Shown here in pieces: positions 10,608 through 21,452 of a DNA stretch of 64,000 bases. The notes below the pieces were generated by a model. That model was not told the DNA's origin. It saw nothing but the letters and a program-made list of their open reading frames with translations, and searched no databases. The position numbers and the translations under genes were made by a program. The DNA is from Cololabis saira (lineage: Eukaryota; Chordata; Actinopteri; Beloniformes; Belonidae). The number at the start of each line of letters is the position of its first letter. Position 1 is the first letter of the stretch. The DNA lies in contig NC_084591.1 in assembly GCF_033807715.1 (NCBI RefSeq), forward strand, positions 45,903,868 to 45,967,867, in the 5' to 3' direction.

Positions 10608-11584
10608 CAGGGATATTCAACTGGCGGCCCGCCAGGAGCTTTTATGTGGCCCCTGGTCATATCTTAAAAAAGGGGGGGAAAGTAGTGTTGTCCCGATCGA
10701 TCGGACGCCCGATCCGTGGCGGCCGGTAGCGTCACTTCCGGAAGTGACGAAGTAAGCGAAACTAACATGGTTTACATATTGCATTTTGTTAATTAATAAA
10801 AGTTTCAGATGCTTGGTAGCCTTTTCAGTTGGTTAATGATTCATTGGACAGTGTTTGTACATGTTAATCTCTGTTGGAGATGTTTTTACTACTTCAGATT
10901 TTTTGCCAGTGTTGCACAGTGATAATGTTTGTCACATTATTTGTTATTAACCTCCGTTTATAGAGGACTTGTTTACATCATTAGGCTTCTAGGATTGGCC
11001 GTACATTTTTTTCATTTGAATCTCTAAATGAGGACTTTGCATTTCAGATGAACTTCTAAGCCTCCTATAATTTCATGTGATTGTTTTGTTTTGCTGATAT
11101 AATGAACAGATGTTTCATAAATAAAGGAGCTTATGGTTAATATTTTGGTTCCTTATTTATAACATCAAACTGGCTACTATGGACTGAAATGCTTGTGCTC
11201 AATGCTTAATATAATATTCAAATAAGGAAATCTTGGTGGAAAGTGGAGCTTTGTCATTATGGCGTGTTTTATTAAAAGTAGGTCAATATCAACGTCATTA
11301 AGTTTGCACAATGCATGGTTTCAAAATGAACTTGCATTTAAAATAATATTTCTTTATCTGAATATTATATTTAACATTCACACTGACTAAATCTGGAGAC
11401 AATTAATACATAATTCATATGTAAACTAGACAGATATTCTCCTGCTCATTTCTGAGCACAAATGTATTAAATATACATAAATCTTCGTCTTTGAGTGCAA
11501 AATACATTTTGAAAACCCCCACATTTTAGCCCTCTCCATACAGTCCTTTTGTGGCCCCCTGCCTAATCTAGTTGAATACCCCTG
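10608..11584. mobile_element. Non-autonomous hAT element with perfect 8-bp TSD
   Basis: Ends CAGGGATATTCAACT (10608) and the inverse AGTTGAATACCCCTG (ending 11584) are bordered by the identical 8-mer CACTAGGG at 10600-10607 and 11585-11592. The interior (about 10812-11462) matches, inverted, the segment 38774-39411 in the kctd15 intron. A CCGATCGATCGG-containing block near 10693 resembles the repeat end at 5860-5995. No transposase frame is visible. Confidence 0.85.
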
Positions 11585-11592
11585 CACTAGGG

Positions 11593-11684
11593 GGAGGTGT
11601 CAGTCATAGCCTAGAACTGTTGCATGACATGTTTGTCAAATGAAGACAGAGAGATATTTCTGTTTCTGGTTTTTACTTTTCGTT

Positions 11685-11752
<68 letters not shown>

Positions 11753-13055
11753 ATGAAAGACAAACATTTGTAAATGAACCACGCCCCCCCCCCCCCGCAG
11801 GTAATCAGTTAATTGAGAACTACGGTGACTGCAGGATGGGTGCGCTTGTTTTATGCACCATAACAGCTGCAACACACTCCCGGCCGATGAGACTGACTCC
11901 AATCAGCTCATCAGTGAAAAAGCTCAAGAGGGTAGAGAAGTTGCACAGGTCGTCTCAAAGTGGCCCTGGAAGGAAGCATTTGTAACCCAGGTCCCATGTA
12001 GCTGTGTTAAGTTTATCTTGAGTGTGTAGTACGATGAGTGTGTTCGTTGATTTCGTTGTTGAACTGTTACATGTTACCCTTTAATTTAACTCTGTTAAGT
12101 TTTACCCCAATTTTGACTTCCAACCTTCCTAAATAGACTTAATAAGGACACCACACAATTGTACTTTAAATGTAATCATCCTTTTACAGGTATTTATTTA
12201 CAAAATGAGATCAAATAAAATGAGGTAATTCTTTCTTTGTGAAATCAAATATAAACAACACTCAAAATGGTATAAATAAAATTGTACAAATTGAAAATAT
12301 CAGGTTTCTTTTCCTTTTTGTTTCCAAATATTCTTCTATACCTTTATATTCAGTAAACAATACCTTTTTGTGTTGCTTTAAGTTCAACAAAAATACATTT
12401 TTATGCTTTTAAGTTAAACCCCAAATACCTCTAATAACTCTCTGTTAATACAAAATAAGTACTCTTTAATTACCTTAAAATAAAATAGTTACCTATCAAA
12501 ATGCCTCTTACAACAAAAAGTCACCTTATGAATATAGTTGATATTAACAAAACAGTTTCAATCACACAACAATCACTTAATGTATACTTAATTCATCCTT
12601 GCTGAAGCAAAGGAGACAATTGTCTGAGGAGACCAGAAAATTATAGATAAGCATATTAAAGGCAAATGCAGAACCAAACTTTGAAAAATTATGATAAATG
12701 TTTGGACAATTTGTGCCAGAAATGGTTTCAAACCTTCACAACCTTTGAAATTCGTCTCCACACTGACATCTGCTGGCAAGTTCCCATAACATAACATACA
12801 CAGTTGATATACAGCTGTAAACAAGGCCCTTGGTTGTATCAGACTAGCAGTTTAGATGATAATATTTTAGATAGATCCCTGTAAGAAACACAAACAAAGC
12901 AAAATACTATTGTAATATTACAGACAACAAATATAGGTGTATTGTGTTTCATTTTTTCCTACAGTAGATAGACAGACAGACTCCTATCTAATGCTTTTCA
13001 TTTCACCTCCCTACCCCACTTTCCGTTATCTTCCCTGACCAGGAACTGCAGTGGG
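11593..13055. other. Non-coding, AT-rich; (CA)n microsatellite at 11688-11750
   Basis: After the hAT there is a perfect CA tract of about 30 repeats (11688-11750) and a C-run near 11787. The remainder to 13055 is AT-rich sequence without convincing exons, LINE motifs or paired terminal repeats. Confidence 0.5.
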
Positions 13056-13058
13056 TAA

Positions 13059-13957
13059 AGGTGGGCATACACTGTGCGATATTTTAAATGGTTTGATTCA
13101 GCTCCATCTCAAACTGCACGACTAGATCTCTGAGTTCAAAAGTTTGCAGCCCACGATTTATGGTCTCACGCTGTACGACCCGATGCTTTGATGCTCCGTC
13201 GGCTCACACTATACGTTCATAATCCTCACGTCAGCTCACACTATACGATCATAATCCTCACGTCGGACTTCTGTTACTGGAACTGCAACGTCAAAAAGAA
13301 GTGGAAGAGGAGGAACCCCGAAGTGGGAGACACCGAAGATGCTCAGCAAAAACAAACGCGCTGCCTTAAGCCTGAATTATGGTTCCGCGTTAAATTGCTG
13401 CGTCCCCTACGCCGTAGTCTCTGCGTTGGTGTAACGCGGAACCATAAATCAGCCTTTAGCAATTTGTGCCATTCTGTGTGGCGATAAATGAAAAAAGATT
13501 AGACAACATTGTGATTGGACAAGGAATTGTCTGGGCAGACGCGGGAAATGTGGTCTTTTTTTTCTGCTATTAAAACATGATTTGTAATGTGAATTTGTAA
13601 CACTTTAAACTACAAATAATAGTTTTTGACGTGACATCAGAGATTGCGCATGCTCTCTGTGAAAGGATGAGTCCAATCGGGTCGTAGCTGCTTCAACTGT
13701 GATTCCTTCACGAGGAGCGACCAGGATTTCAAACAAGTTTGATTTTCTTGCACGATTACACGAGTACGCGATTCGTGATCGGGAGCTCGTCGTGAGGTGT
13801 TAATCTCTCGTCGTGAGGTGTTAATCTCTCGTCGTTACATTTACTGCACGAGGCACGACCAACGATTGGGTCGAAATCCGGGCCGATCAAAAAAATAGTC
13901 GCACGACTGGAAAATCGGTTCAAAACGAGCAGACAATCGCACAGTGTCTGCCCGGCT
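13059..13957. mobile_element. Harbinger-like MITE with TAA target duplication
   Basis: Inverted ends AGGTGGGCATACACTGTGCG (13059) and the inverse of AGCCGGGCAGACACTGTGCG (ending 13957) are flanked by TAA at 13056-13058 and 13958-13960, matching the 3-bp TWA duplication of PIF/Harbinger elements. A small hairpin (13366-13455) is nested inside. The part 13445-13690 recurs at 32583-32826. No transposase is encoded. Confidence 0.7.
13366..13455. repeat. Hairpin miniature family H, copy 1
   Basis: Inverted halves AATTATGGTTCCGCGTTAAA and GTAACGCGGAACCATAAATC flank a short GC-rich centre with CTACGCCGTAG. Other members of this self-complementary family: 25783-25850, 32521-32592, 43803-43845 (half) and 62836-62922. 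Four of the five sit inside or beside larger transposons. Confidence 0.7.
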
Positions 13958-14035
13958 TAAAGGAATGTTGCAAGTCTTTGCCTTCTCTCATGCACCTTGA
14001 AATATCTCTCCCAGCCTTTCCTCAGACCTCAATGC

Positions 14036-14314
14036 TTATGAAGTGTATGCTGTATGAAGTACACCACCAATTAGCTTGTAGGCTGTGGAGTGGTCCAGGC
14101 CCTTTCCTCTTGCAGAGGGTTTGGTGCAGCAGAAGATGAATGGGAAGTTAATTGCATTTTTATACACCTTTGCATCCCCATGGGCCAGGTCAGGTGAATC
14201 TCTTTCACAGATCTCATCAAGGAGCATCATTATAGCTTTCAGAGTTCTCTGAAAGGCCTTCCGTGCTTGTTCCCTGCAAGTCCAATGGGTATCTGACAGC
14301 CTCTTAAGGTCCAC
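14036..14314 (-). pseudogene. hAT (ZMYM1-like) transposase fragment
   Basis: The 92-codon minus-strand frame begins MDLKRLSDTHWTCREQARKA. LKRLSDTHW-x-CR is the conserved motif found in the middle of fish hAT transposases related to ZMYM1. Upstream and downstream sequence lacks the rest of the protein, so this is debris. A second fragment of such a gene is at 24480-24780. Confidence 0.6.
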
Positions 14315-14907
14315 AATGTGTCCTTCTGCATTCTGGGACTACTGCAATCTAATTAACGCAGCATGCCGCTGCAAAAGGCATACAACTTCTCCCTGGGGCG
14401 GACTGGTCATCTGTGTGATCTGTAGAATCACAGAACGGCCGGTACTCCAGGACGGCCGGTGGCCGGCCACACACCACGCAGTCTGTTTTTCCCCCCCGCT
14501 AATCTACTGTTTCACACTCCGGTACGCTAGGTGGCAGCAATGCATCTTTACGTTGGATGCTGCCAGAAGCAGAAAAAGAAGAAGTAGTCTACGGAGTGCT
14601 GAGCGTATGGCTCAGCACTCAGTCAACATCACCGCCATATTGGATGTTCAAGACTGCGCTGTAAACTAATACAAGTAAATGGACTTATTTTCGTAAAGCG
14701 CCTTTCTACAAAGAAATGTACGTTTTACGTCTCGTTTATTCATTCACACACGCACTAATATACTTGGGAAACAGTTAGGCACCAAATATAATATATTTAA
14801 TTTTCGCAGATGGCAAAAATAAGAACTTTATTGATCCTACATAGGAGTAATTCATGTTATATCAGCTATAGAGAACAAGGTAGTGCCGAAAAACAATATA
14901 TATCCCC

Positions 14908-15105
14908 CCTCACAAAAATAAGAAAAATAGAGAAACATATTTTCTCATCAACAAAACATATTTTCAATTTTTCAAGTAACAAAATAACACATTTGAACCA
15001 TCTTTCAGACAATAAAATAACATTTGAACCATCTTTCAGACAATAAAATAACATGTTTTGTTGATGAGAAAATATGTTTCTCTATTTTTCTTTTGTGAGA
15101 GGGGA
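14908..15105. repeat. Inverted repeat with tandem 31-bp spacer
   Basis: The left arm (about 14908-14967) contains AGAAAAATAGAGAAACATAT and the right arm (about 15050-15105) its inverse ATATGTTTCTCTATTTTTCT, giving a stem of some 55 bp. The spacer holds two near-identical copies of ACATTTGAACCATCTTTCAG. No target duplication was identified, so its class is unknown. Confidence 0.6.
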
Positions 15106-15410
15106 GCACACAGTCACAAGAACACCTGACAGCATTCATGCTTATGACCACAGAGAAAGACATCCTCATGTCCCTTGACAATGACTTGGTCATAGACAGA
15201 GTTGCAGAAAAAAGTGACCTGTTGAAGAAACTCCTTATCCCCAAACATTGAGAAAAATGGCATTGCTGGTTTGTTTTTTTAGGTTATTGTTTTTCAACCT
15301 TCATTTCTATGTGAGTATTCAAGTTAAACTAGAATAATATGCTAAATATATATATATCCTTTCGTTGTCATTTCATCAATGAATGTGGTTTTACTGGTAT
15401 TTCCACATTT

Positions 15411-16543
15411 AGAGTCATCACCAGAAAAATAACTTATTTGACAATTTTCACCTGTTTCAAGTAAATTTTCACTTGAAATAAGTCGAAAAATTTGCCAGTG
15501 GGACAAGATTTATCTTCTTATTACAAACAAAAAAATCTTGTTCCACTGGCAGATTTTTCTACTTTTTCTACTTATTCAAGTGAAAATCTACTTGAAACAG
15601 GTGGAAATTGTTGTTTTTTTTTCCAGTGATGAGTCTTGTTTTAAGTGTAATGAGATTTTTTTACTAAAATGAGACATTTTAACTAGAAATAAGACAAATA
15701 TTCTTGTTAAGATTGTGAGTTTTAATCACAATTTAATTTCTATTAATTTCTATTTTTGGTGTACCTGAAGATTTTAATAGTTTTACTAAGAAGGAGATCA
15801 ATATAATTGCTTTTTCCTCTCTTGTAGCTCGAAGACGTATTCTACTTCAATGGAAGGACCAAAAACCTCCATCTCCCAATTCTTGGTTGAAAGACCTGAT
15901 GTCATTTTTATATTTAGAGAAAATTAAATACGGTATTAGGGGTTGCTCTGATAAGTTCTCTTATACTTGGGAACCTATTCTTTCTTTTGTTAATTCTTTG
16001 GCATCCTTGGAAGATTAATTTAATCTGATTTAACTTAATTACAGAGAAGTATGATATTGCTAACCATGTCTCTTTTTTTTTTTTTTAGGGTTCCTCTTAC
16101 GTCAGTTTATTTTAATTTTTATTTATTTATCTTATTTTGTTTTTTTAATTTATTTTTATTTTTTAATTTTTTTTTGTTGCTGCTGTTTTGCGTGTCCTCT
16201 ATTTTAGTTTATTACTTTATTTTTCCTATTATTATTGTCTTCAGTCAGAGTCTGATTGGTAATCGGTACTTACTTTGGGACCTGTTTATAATTACGTATT
16301 TTGCAGTGTGTGTGTTTTGGGGTGTTTGTTATGTTAAGTCTTGTGTCCTTATTTATTTATTTTTTATTCTATTTAGTTATTTAGTTATTTATTTATTTTT
16401 TTGAGTGTGTATGGTAAAATATAAAAAACGGGGTATTCTGTCGAACCCTTTAAAAGAAATGTTTACTGTGTAATATAATTTACATGGATTACCCAATAAA
16501 GAAACATGTTAAAAAAAAAAAAAGATTGTGAGTTTTTGCAGTG
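15411..16543. mobile_element. Palindromic MITE P, left-truncated, split by an L1
   Basis: Matches the right two thirds of the fold-back elements at 48138-48542 and 54779-55115, including GCCAGTGGGACAAGATTTAT and its inverse, and CAAGTGAAAATCTACTTGAA. The right end is split: it stops at 15723 within AAGATTGTGAGTTTT and resumes at 16522 with the same 15 bases, ending TTTTTGCAGTG at 16543. The sequence between is an L1 3' end. Confidence 0.75.
15724..16521 (+). mobile_element. 5'-truncated L1 insertion with 15-bp TSD and poly(A)
   Basis: The plus-strand frame from about 15757 reads VPEDFNSFTKKEINIIAFSS and SLVARRRILLQWKDQKPPSP, ending FVNSLASLED and a stop near 16017, as in the C-terminus of fish L1 ORF2. 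A T-rich 3'UTR follows, then an A-run at 16511-16523. The direct repeat AAGATTGTGAGTTTT flanks it at 15709-15723 and 16522-16536. This is a textbook target-primed insertion. Confidence 0.85.
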
Positions 16544-16764
16544 ATCCATGTTACTTATCCTGTGAAGGACAGAGTCATATTGATAAGTTCAGAAAAGTGT
16601 TTTTTATTGTTGTGTTTTGATGTATTTGATGTAAGCCCAGTGGATATTTAAAGCTTACAGAAGGCTGCATTTAACTGCTGCTATGTCATTCCTGCAGTAT
16701 TTCTGCAGGTGTTTTGGTCACTGCTATTATTTGTAATATATTATATTATTTGTAATCAGCACAA

Positions 16765-17225
16765 ATGATCTGTCCCCATATGATAAAATCCACCATTCCC
16801 CCTGATTTATTTTTACAACTCGAGTACTGGTTGGGAACAATGCCCAAACAATCATGGAGGACTTACCGCTGCATTAAAAAGGCAAAACAGATCCCAAAGG
16901 ACACTCCCCCCCCTGGACTTTCTCTGTTGCCCTCAGGTAGACGGTATGGAGCAATAAAAACAACCCGGTTCAGAGACAGTTTTTATCCTACAGCTGTAAC
17001 AAAACTAAATCTACTCATTACAAACTGTAACTGATATGAGGGATTTTGTGCTATTGTTAATTATTTATTGGTTTTAAATCAGTTATTTGTCTTATTTTAT
17101 GTTGTGTGTAAATGTTTTATATACTATAGGATTTATTTATTTATTTCTGGCACTGAATGATGGCTCTTTTAATTTCGTTGTTATATACCGATGGCAATAA
17201 GGATCTAATCTGGTCTAATCTTTTC
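16765..17225 (+). mobile_element. LINE 3' end (CR1/L2-group RT C-terminus)
   Basis: The frame 16765-17034 reads MPKQSWRTYRCIKKAKQIPK then LSLLPSGRRYGAIKTTRFRD and SFYPTAVTKLN. LLPSGRR...RDSFYP is the diagnostic C-terminus of CR1/L2-like LINE polyproteins. A 3'UTR follows with TTAATTTCGTTGTTATATAC and GCAATAAGGATCTAATCTGG near 17190-17215. Only the last 90 codons remain. Confidence 0.75.
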
Positions 17226-17235
17226 GTAATTGCAG

Positions 17236-18639
17236 ACTCCCCCACAGTAAAAATGCTGGTGAGGTGGAGGAGGACGGGGTTTTCTGTAACCTGCAGAGGA
17301 GCTGCAGCCCGGACCAGGAGGAACCAGGACATCACAGATCCAGACCTGGAGGAAGACTCCAGCGGTCTGGAGAGGAAGCAGCAGGACGTAGAGGTGGACG
17401 TCTCATCGTTGGATCTCTCTCATGAGACGGGGGAAGCTGGTGAACCAGGACCAAAACCAGTGTTGTGCAAGTTCATACTTCTCATGAACTAGTTCAAAGT
17501 TCAGTTCACATAGTTTAAAAACGAACAGTTCACGTTCATAGTTCACCATTTTCATTTTGAACTAGTTTAAATTCAGTTCATTTCAATATTTTTAGGTGAG
17601 GAGTACGAATGAAACGCACTGTATCCTAAAACTGTTCACTGTATAGCAGTGGTCTCCATCCCTTGTCCTCAGGACCCTGTCCTGCATGTTTTAGATGTTT
17701 CCTTGCTGCAGCACCCTGATAAAAATGACTGTCATTAACAGACTTGGAGGACCAGGGTTGAAGACCACTGCTGTATATAATCATGTATTGTCCTAGTGGC
17801 TTTTCAACTTTACTCAGGCTGTAAATCTCCAACAATGTAGTCTATTATCAGTTTGTCTACCTGTTGCAGGTAAATCCTCCCCCTGAAGGAGCAGCAGTGA
17901 CTGGGGTCGTTTGGGGCTGTTGGGTCTTCTTGCTCTTTCTTCATTTGCGATATTTTCTCACACTGGACGGATGCTTTAACTCCACATGACATTTCAAATG
18001 TGAAGTTGACGAGGCAGACGCCGGACTTGTTTAATCAGTGCAGGTGGACATAATTTGCACAGAAAGGTTAGATTTTTACCATCAGACTCTTTGGGAGACG
18101 ATGTGTAAAATTCCTGCAGATAATGATAAGGATCATCATGTGACGTCTCGCTGACACTGCGTCTGCAACGTCTCTCTCTTCACTGGTCATGTAAAGATGC
18201 ACCGGGTTCGGGCCACCGTTGCCATGGAGCTGGTGCCCGTTGTTATGCTGGTGTGTGCGCTGCATTGTGGGTAATGTAGTGTGAAGTTGTCTCGTCGAGC
18301 ATGTTAAATGTGCCGCCCGCTGGTGAGATGAGAAGGATTATTCCGTAATTGGACCTAAACAGTGAAACTGAATGTGAACAGTTCAAATTCCAGTTTGTGA
18401 TCTGCAGAATGAACAAGTTCACGTTGTAGTTCTTAATTTGCAAATATGTCGCGCTCAGTTCAACGTTCTCACAGAAATCTCACAAAAAGTGTTCAATGAA
18501 CGCGTTCATTTGAACGAGTTCATGCACAACACTGACCAAAACACTCACCTGGAGGAGAGTCTGGTGAACCAGGACCAGAACACTCACCTGGAGGAGAGTC
18601 TGGTGAACCAGGACCTTCACTCACCTGGAGGAGAGTCTG
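17236..18639 (+). pseudogene. Candidate exon with 39-bp coding-like repeats, split by a hAT
   Basis: An acceptor-like ATTGCAG ends at 17235. An open frame of about 75 codons follows (VKMLVRWRRTGFSVTCRGAA, later LEEDSSGLERKQQDVEVDVS). It enters GEAGEPGPK, where a hAT (17458-18534) interrupts. If the element and one TSD are ignored, the same frame continues through two 13-residue units of the type HSPGGESGEPGPE (39-bp repeat), up to CTG|GTGAGT, a strong donor, at 18639/18640. A plus-strand AATAAA lies at 19033. I do not recognise the protein. It could be an old exon of an unidentified gene or chance. Confidence 0.3.
17458..18534. mobile_element. hAT element with perfect 8-bp TSD
   Basis: Inverted ends CAGTGTTGTGCAAGTTCA (17458) and TGAACGAGTTCATGCACAACACTG-type sequence ending at 18534 are flanked by ACCAAAAC at 17450-17457 and 18535-18542. 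The sub-terminal parts are dense in GTTCA/TGAAC words. The interior 17870-18375 matches, inverted, 43065-43345. A short minus-strand frame near 17890-17990 has an acidic-lysine stretch but no transposase motif that I can name. Confidence 0.85.
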
Positions 18640-19032
18640 GTGAGTCGTGATAATGAAGCTCCTGTGGTCCTCCGGGGCAGCGCTCCACTCCGGTCTTTCA
18701 GGACCACACAAGTCCAACCTCCACCTCCTGGCTGATGAGCCTCATCTCCTGCCCCACCAGGGTTGCAGGTTCCACCCTGATTTACACCTCTCAAAGGGAA
18801 CCATGTGGGCCTGCACTTGTTTAAAGTTCTGCATTGAGGCAGTTTGAACCCGCTGCTCCGTTTATTACCTTATTATCAGTTTGGACCCAAGCTGGAGTGC
18901 GTTGCTGTTGGTCAGTAACATTTCTGAACATCATGAACTTTATGCTCGTGTCTGGAAAATGAAACTCAGAAATACTTTAATCTTTAGTCAGCGTTTTTGT
19001 TCAAATGAGTTTCTTCTCGTATCCGCGGTGCA

Positions 19033-19085
19033 AATAAAGAGCCGTTGGGATGTGCTGGAGTTTCTTTAAAGCGTGGCGGTTTATT
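19033..19085. terminator. Opposed poly(A) signals near the TRIM 3' end
   Basis: Minus-strand AATAAA (TTTATT on the plus strand at 19080-19085) lies about 590 bp past the TRIM stop codon and is its most plausible poly(A) signal. A plus-strand AATAAA at 19033-19038 would serve a transcript arriving from the left, such as the candidate exon at 17236. No cleavage evidence is available from sequence alone. Confidence 0.4.
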
Positions 19086-19676
19086 TCTGTCATGTACAAA
19101 GCCTTTCTCACACGTCAACAAACAACCATCAACAAGTCAGAGACAGAACAAACATCTGTCACCATTTCATGAACTTTGACCTCTGCAGCGTTAAACAAGA
19201 ACCGAGCAGATCTCAGAAGTCGGTGCCGTCAGATACGCTTTGCTGTTATTTCACCTTAAAAACGTCTTCACTGGTTTAGAAAACAAGAACATTTGGTTTG
19301 GAAACCAGTGTGAATGCAGACATGACATCAGAGATGAAGAAGGTCTGGTGGGTCGTCTGAGTCCATGAAGTGGAAGAAAAAGAGGAGAAGAAAAGAGAAA
19401 TACAACATAGAAACACATCCAAACTAACAGTTAACAACAATTACAACACAGATTATTTCTTCGTTTTTATACCGACATAGAAGATGTTAATAACATGAAT
19501 ATTTCCCAGGTGAAGCTACAAAAGAACGACTTCCACCTCCAAAAGAGGAAATAACAACAAACCACCAACTTATAGAATAAAAACGTCCCTCCATCCATCA
19601 GAGTTTGAGACGTTCGTCTCTGAGAAGAAAAGAAAATCAATAAAAACTGAGATGAAAACATGAAGAGGAAACACGT

Positions 19677-21374
19677 CTACTTGAGTTTACAGAACTCAGC
19701 TGATTCTCCAGGACGGTTATTAACCCGAACTCCAGCGTGGAGCGGCTGAGTGAAGGAGGTCTGGACTCTGTGGAGGAGGGTCATGGTTTCAGAGACGCTG
19801 TAGAAGGACAGAACTCCTGCTCTGTGATCCAGGTAAACTCCTATTCTGGAGCTCTGAGGACCTGAGATGGAGGTTCTGATGCTGTTGTGATAAAATTCAT
19901 AACTGTCTGAGGAAAAACGTAGTGACCAAGATTCCTCATTTCCTCCAAATCCACTTTCCTTCCACCGCCCTGATTTGCTGATATTCTTGTATGAAACTGC
20001 TACACGAATTACACCTGCTTTCTTCTCCACCTCCCAGTAATGACGTCCAGTCAGACTCTCTCTACTCAGGACCTGATAAAGATTAGTGAATCTGTCTGGA
20101 TGATCAGAATAAGACTGATGTTGGTTCATAAAAGTCACCTTTCTGTTCCCCTCTGACAGTAACAGCCGTGTGTTTACTGTGTTTGGATCCAGAGTGATTT
20201 CACATGAATACTTCAAGAATCCAGCTCTGCTCGTTGGTTCTGGTTCTGATTCTGGCTCTGGTTCTGGTTGTGGCAGTAAAACATCCACCTCAGCGACGGT
20301 CAGTGAGATGTTTGTCCACGTGTCTCTCAGGATGTCCTGTAGTTGACCTCTGACCTCTGACATAGCTGCTGTCACATCCTGAAAGTACCTGAGAGGACGG
20401 ATGCTGATGCTGGAGGAGTGTGTGGACTCACTGAGTGGTGGCAGTGAGGAGAAGCTGTGGAGGAACTGGTTGTGGTCCTCGATGTCTCTGAGCTGCTTCA
20501 TCTCAGCGTCTCTCCTCTTCAGGTCAGTGATTTCCTGCTGCAGCTTCTCCTCCAGCTCTCTGACTCTCCTCACTTCAGTTTCCTGCTGGGATCTGATCTG
20601 CTGCTTCACCTCAGAGCTTCTCTTCTGGAGGAGAGAGATCAGCTCAGTGAAGATCTCCTCACTGTCCTCCACTGTTTTATCAGCAGACTGATTGATGGCC
20701 TCCACCTCCTGCTGAAGCAGCTTCACATCTTTCTCTCTGTCCTGGATCTCCTGCTGGATTTGTTGTCGACTCACCTCCATCTCTCTCTGCCTCTCATTCC
20801 TTTCTGCTGCAGCTGAGACTGTGTCGTGGCCTTTATGTTCATCCACAGAGCAGAGATAACAGATACACTTCTGATCAGTACGACAGAACATCTTCCTCAC
20901 CTCATCATGACGGGGGCAGATGTTGTCCTGCAGGTTCATGGAGGGATCCGCCAGCTTGTGTTTCTTTAATTGAGCCACTTCATGATGAGGTTGAAGGTGT
21001 TTCTCGCAGTAAGAGACCAGACAGACCAAACAGGACTTGGTGGCTTTCAGTTTTCTCCCAGAGCAGACATCACAGGCCACATCTCCAGGTCCAGCATAGC
21101 AGTGATCAGCAGGAGCAGCTTGGAGTCCAATCTTCTTCAGCTGCTCCACTAAAGCTGCTAACATGGTGTTTTTCACCAGCGCAGGCCTCGTGGTGAAAGT
21201 CTCTCTACACTGAGGACAGCTGGGGAGTTTCTTCTCTCCTTCATCCCAGTAGGATTTAATACAGTTCATACAGTAACTGTGTCCACAGGGAATAGCCACC
21301 GGATCCTTTAAAAACTCCAAACAGATGGAACAAGAAAAGGTTTCCTGGTCCAGCTGATCTCCTTCCTGCGCCAT
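19677..21374 (-). CDS. TRIM-family E3 ubiquitin ligase (RING/B-box/CC/PRY-SPRY)
   Basis: Single-exon ORF; I choose the ATG at 21374-21372, giving 565 aa. It has G at -3 and G at +4, and MAQEG...F directly precedes the RING. The frame is open 26 codons further up (ATG at 21452), but that stretch looks like 5'UTR. RING zinc ligands: C15, C18, C30, H32, C35, C38, C53, C56. A B-box1-like segment follows at about 100-130 (CDVCSGRKLKATKSCLVC), then a B-box2 at about 150-190 (ICPRHDEVRKMFCRTDQKCI). A coiled coil spans about 195-300. A PEPEPESEPEPT linker leads to a PRY-SPRY domain from about 385 to the C-terminus (LDPNTVN, TGRHYWEVE, SWSLRFSSDSYEFYHN, IGVYLDHRAGVLSFYSVSE). This architecture, intronless, is typical of the expanded fish TRIM group (finTRIM, TRIM16/25-like). 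Such proteins attach ubiquitin and often act in antiviral responses; the SPRY domain reads targets. All domains appear intact. The exact orthologue cannot be set by eye. Confidence 0.9.
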   Translation of the reverse strand: MAQEGDQLDQETFSCSICLEFLKDPVAIPCGHSYCMNCIKSYWDEGEKKLPSCPQCRETFTTRPALVKNTMLAALVEQLKKIGLQAAPADHCYAGPGDVACDVCSGRKLKATKSCLVCLVSYCEKHLQPHHEVAQLKKHKLADPSMNLQDNICPRHDEVRKMFCRTDQKCICYLCSVDEHKGHDTVSAAAERNERQREMEVSRQQIQQEIQDREKDVKLLQQEVEAINQSADKTVEDSEEIFTELISLLQKRSSEVKQQIRSQQETEVRRVRELEEKLQQEITDLKRRDAEMKQLRDIEDHNQFLHSFSSLPPLSESTHSSSISIRPLRYFQDVTAAMSEVRGQLQDILRDTWTNISLTVAEVDVLLPQPEPEPESEPEPTSRAGFLKYSCEITLDPNTVNTRLLLSEGNRKVTFMNQHQSYSDHPDRFTNLYQVLSRESLTGRHYWEVEKKAGVIRVAVSYKNISKSGRWKESGFGGNEESWSLRFSSDSYEFYHNSIRTSISGPQSSRIGVYLDHRAGVLSFYSVSETMTLLHRVQTSFTQPLHAGVRVNNRPGESAEFCKLK

Positions 21375-21452
21375 TTCACCTCTCGGTAACTGAGACTGAG
21401 ACAGTTTCACTTCCTCAAAGCTGAAACTAGTCTGAGCACTGTAATAAATCAA

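Noticed and set aside
16051..16404. 117-codon Phe/Leu-rich plus-strand ORF resembling a membrane protein
   Set aside because: It is the T-rich 3'UTR of the L1 insertion. Hydrophobicity comes from the TTT/TTA codons.
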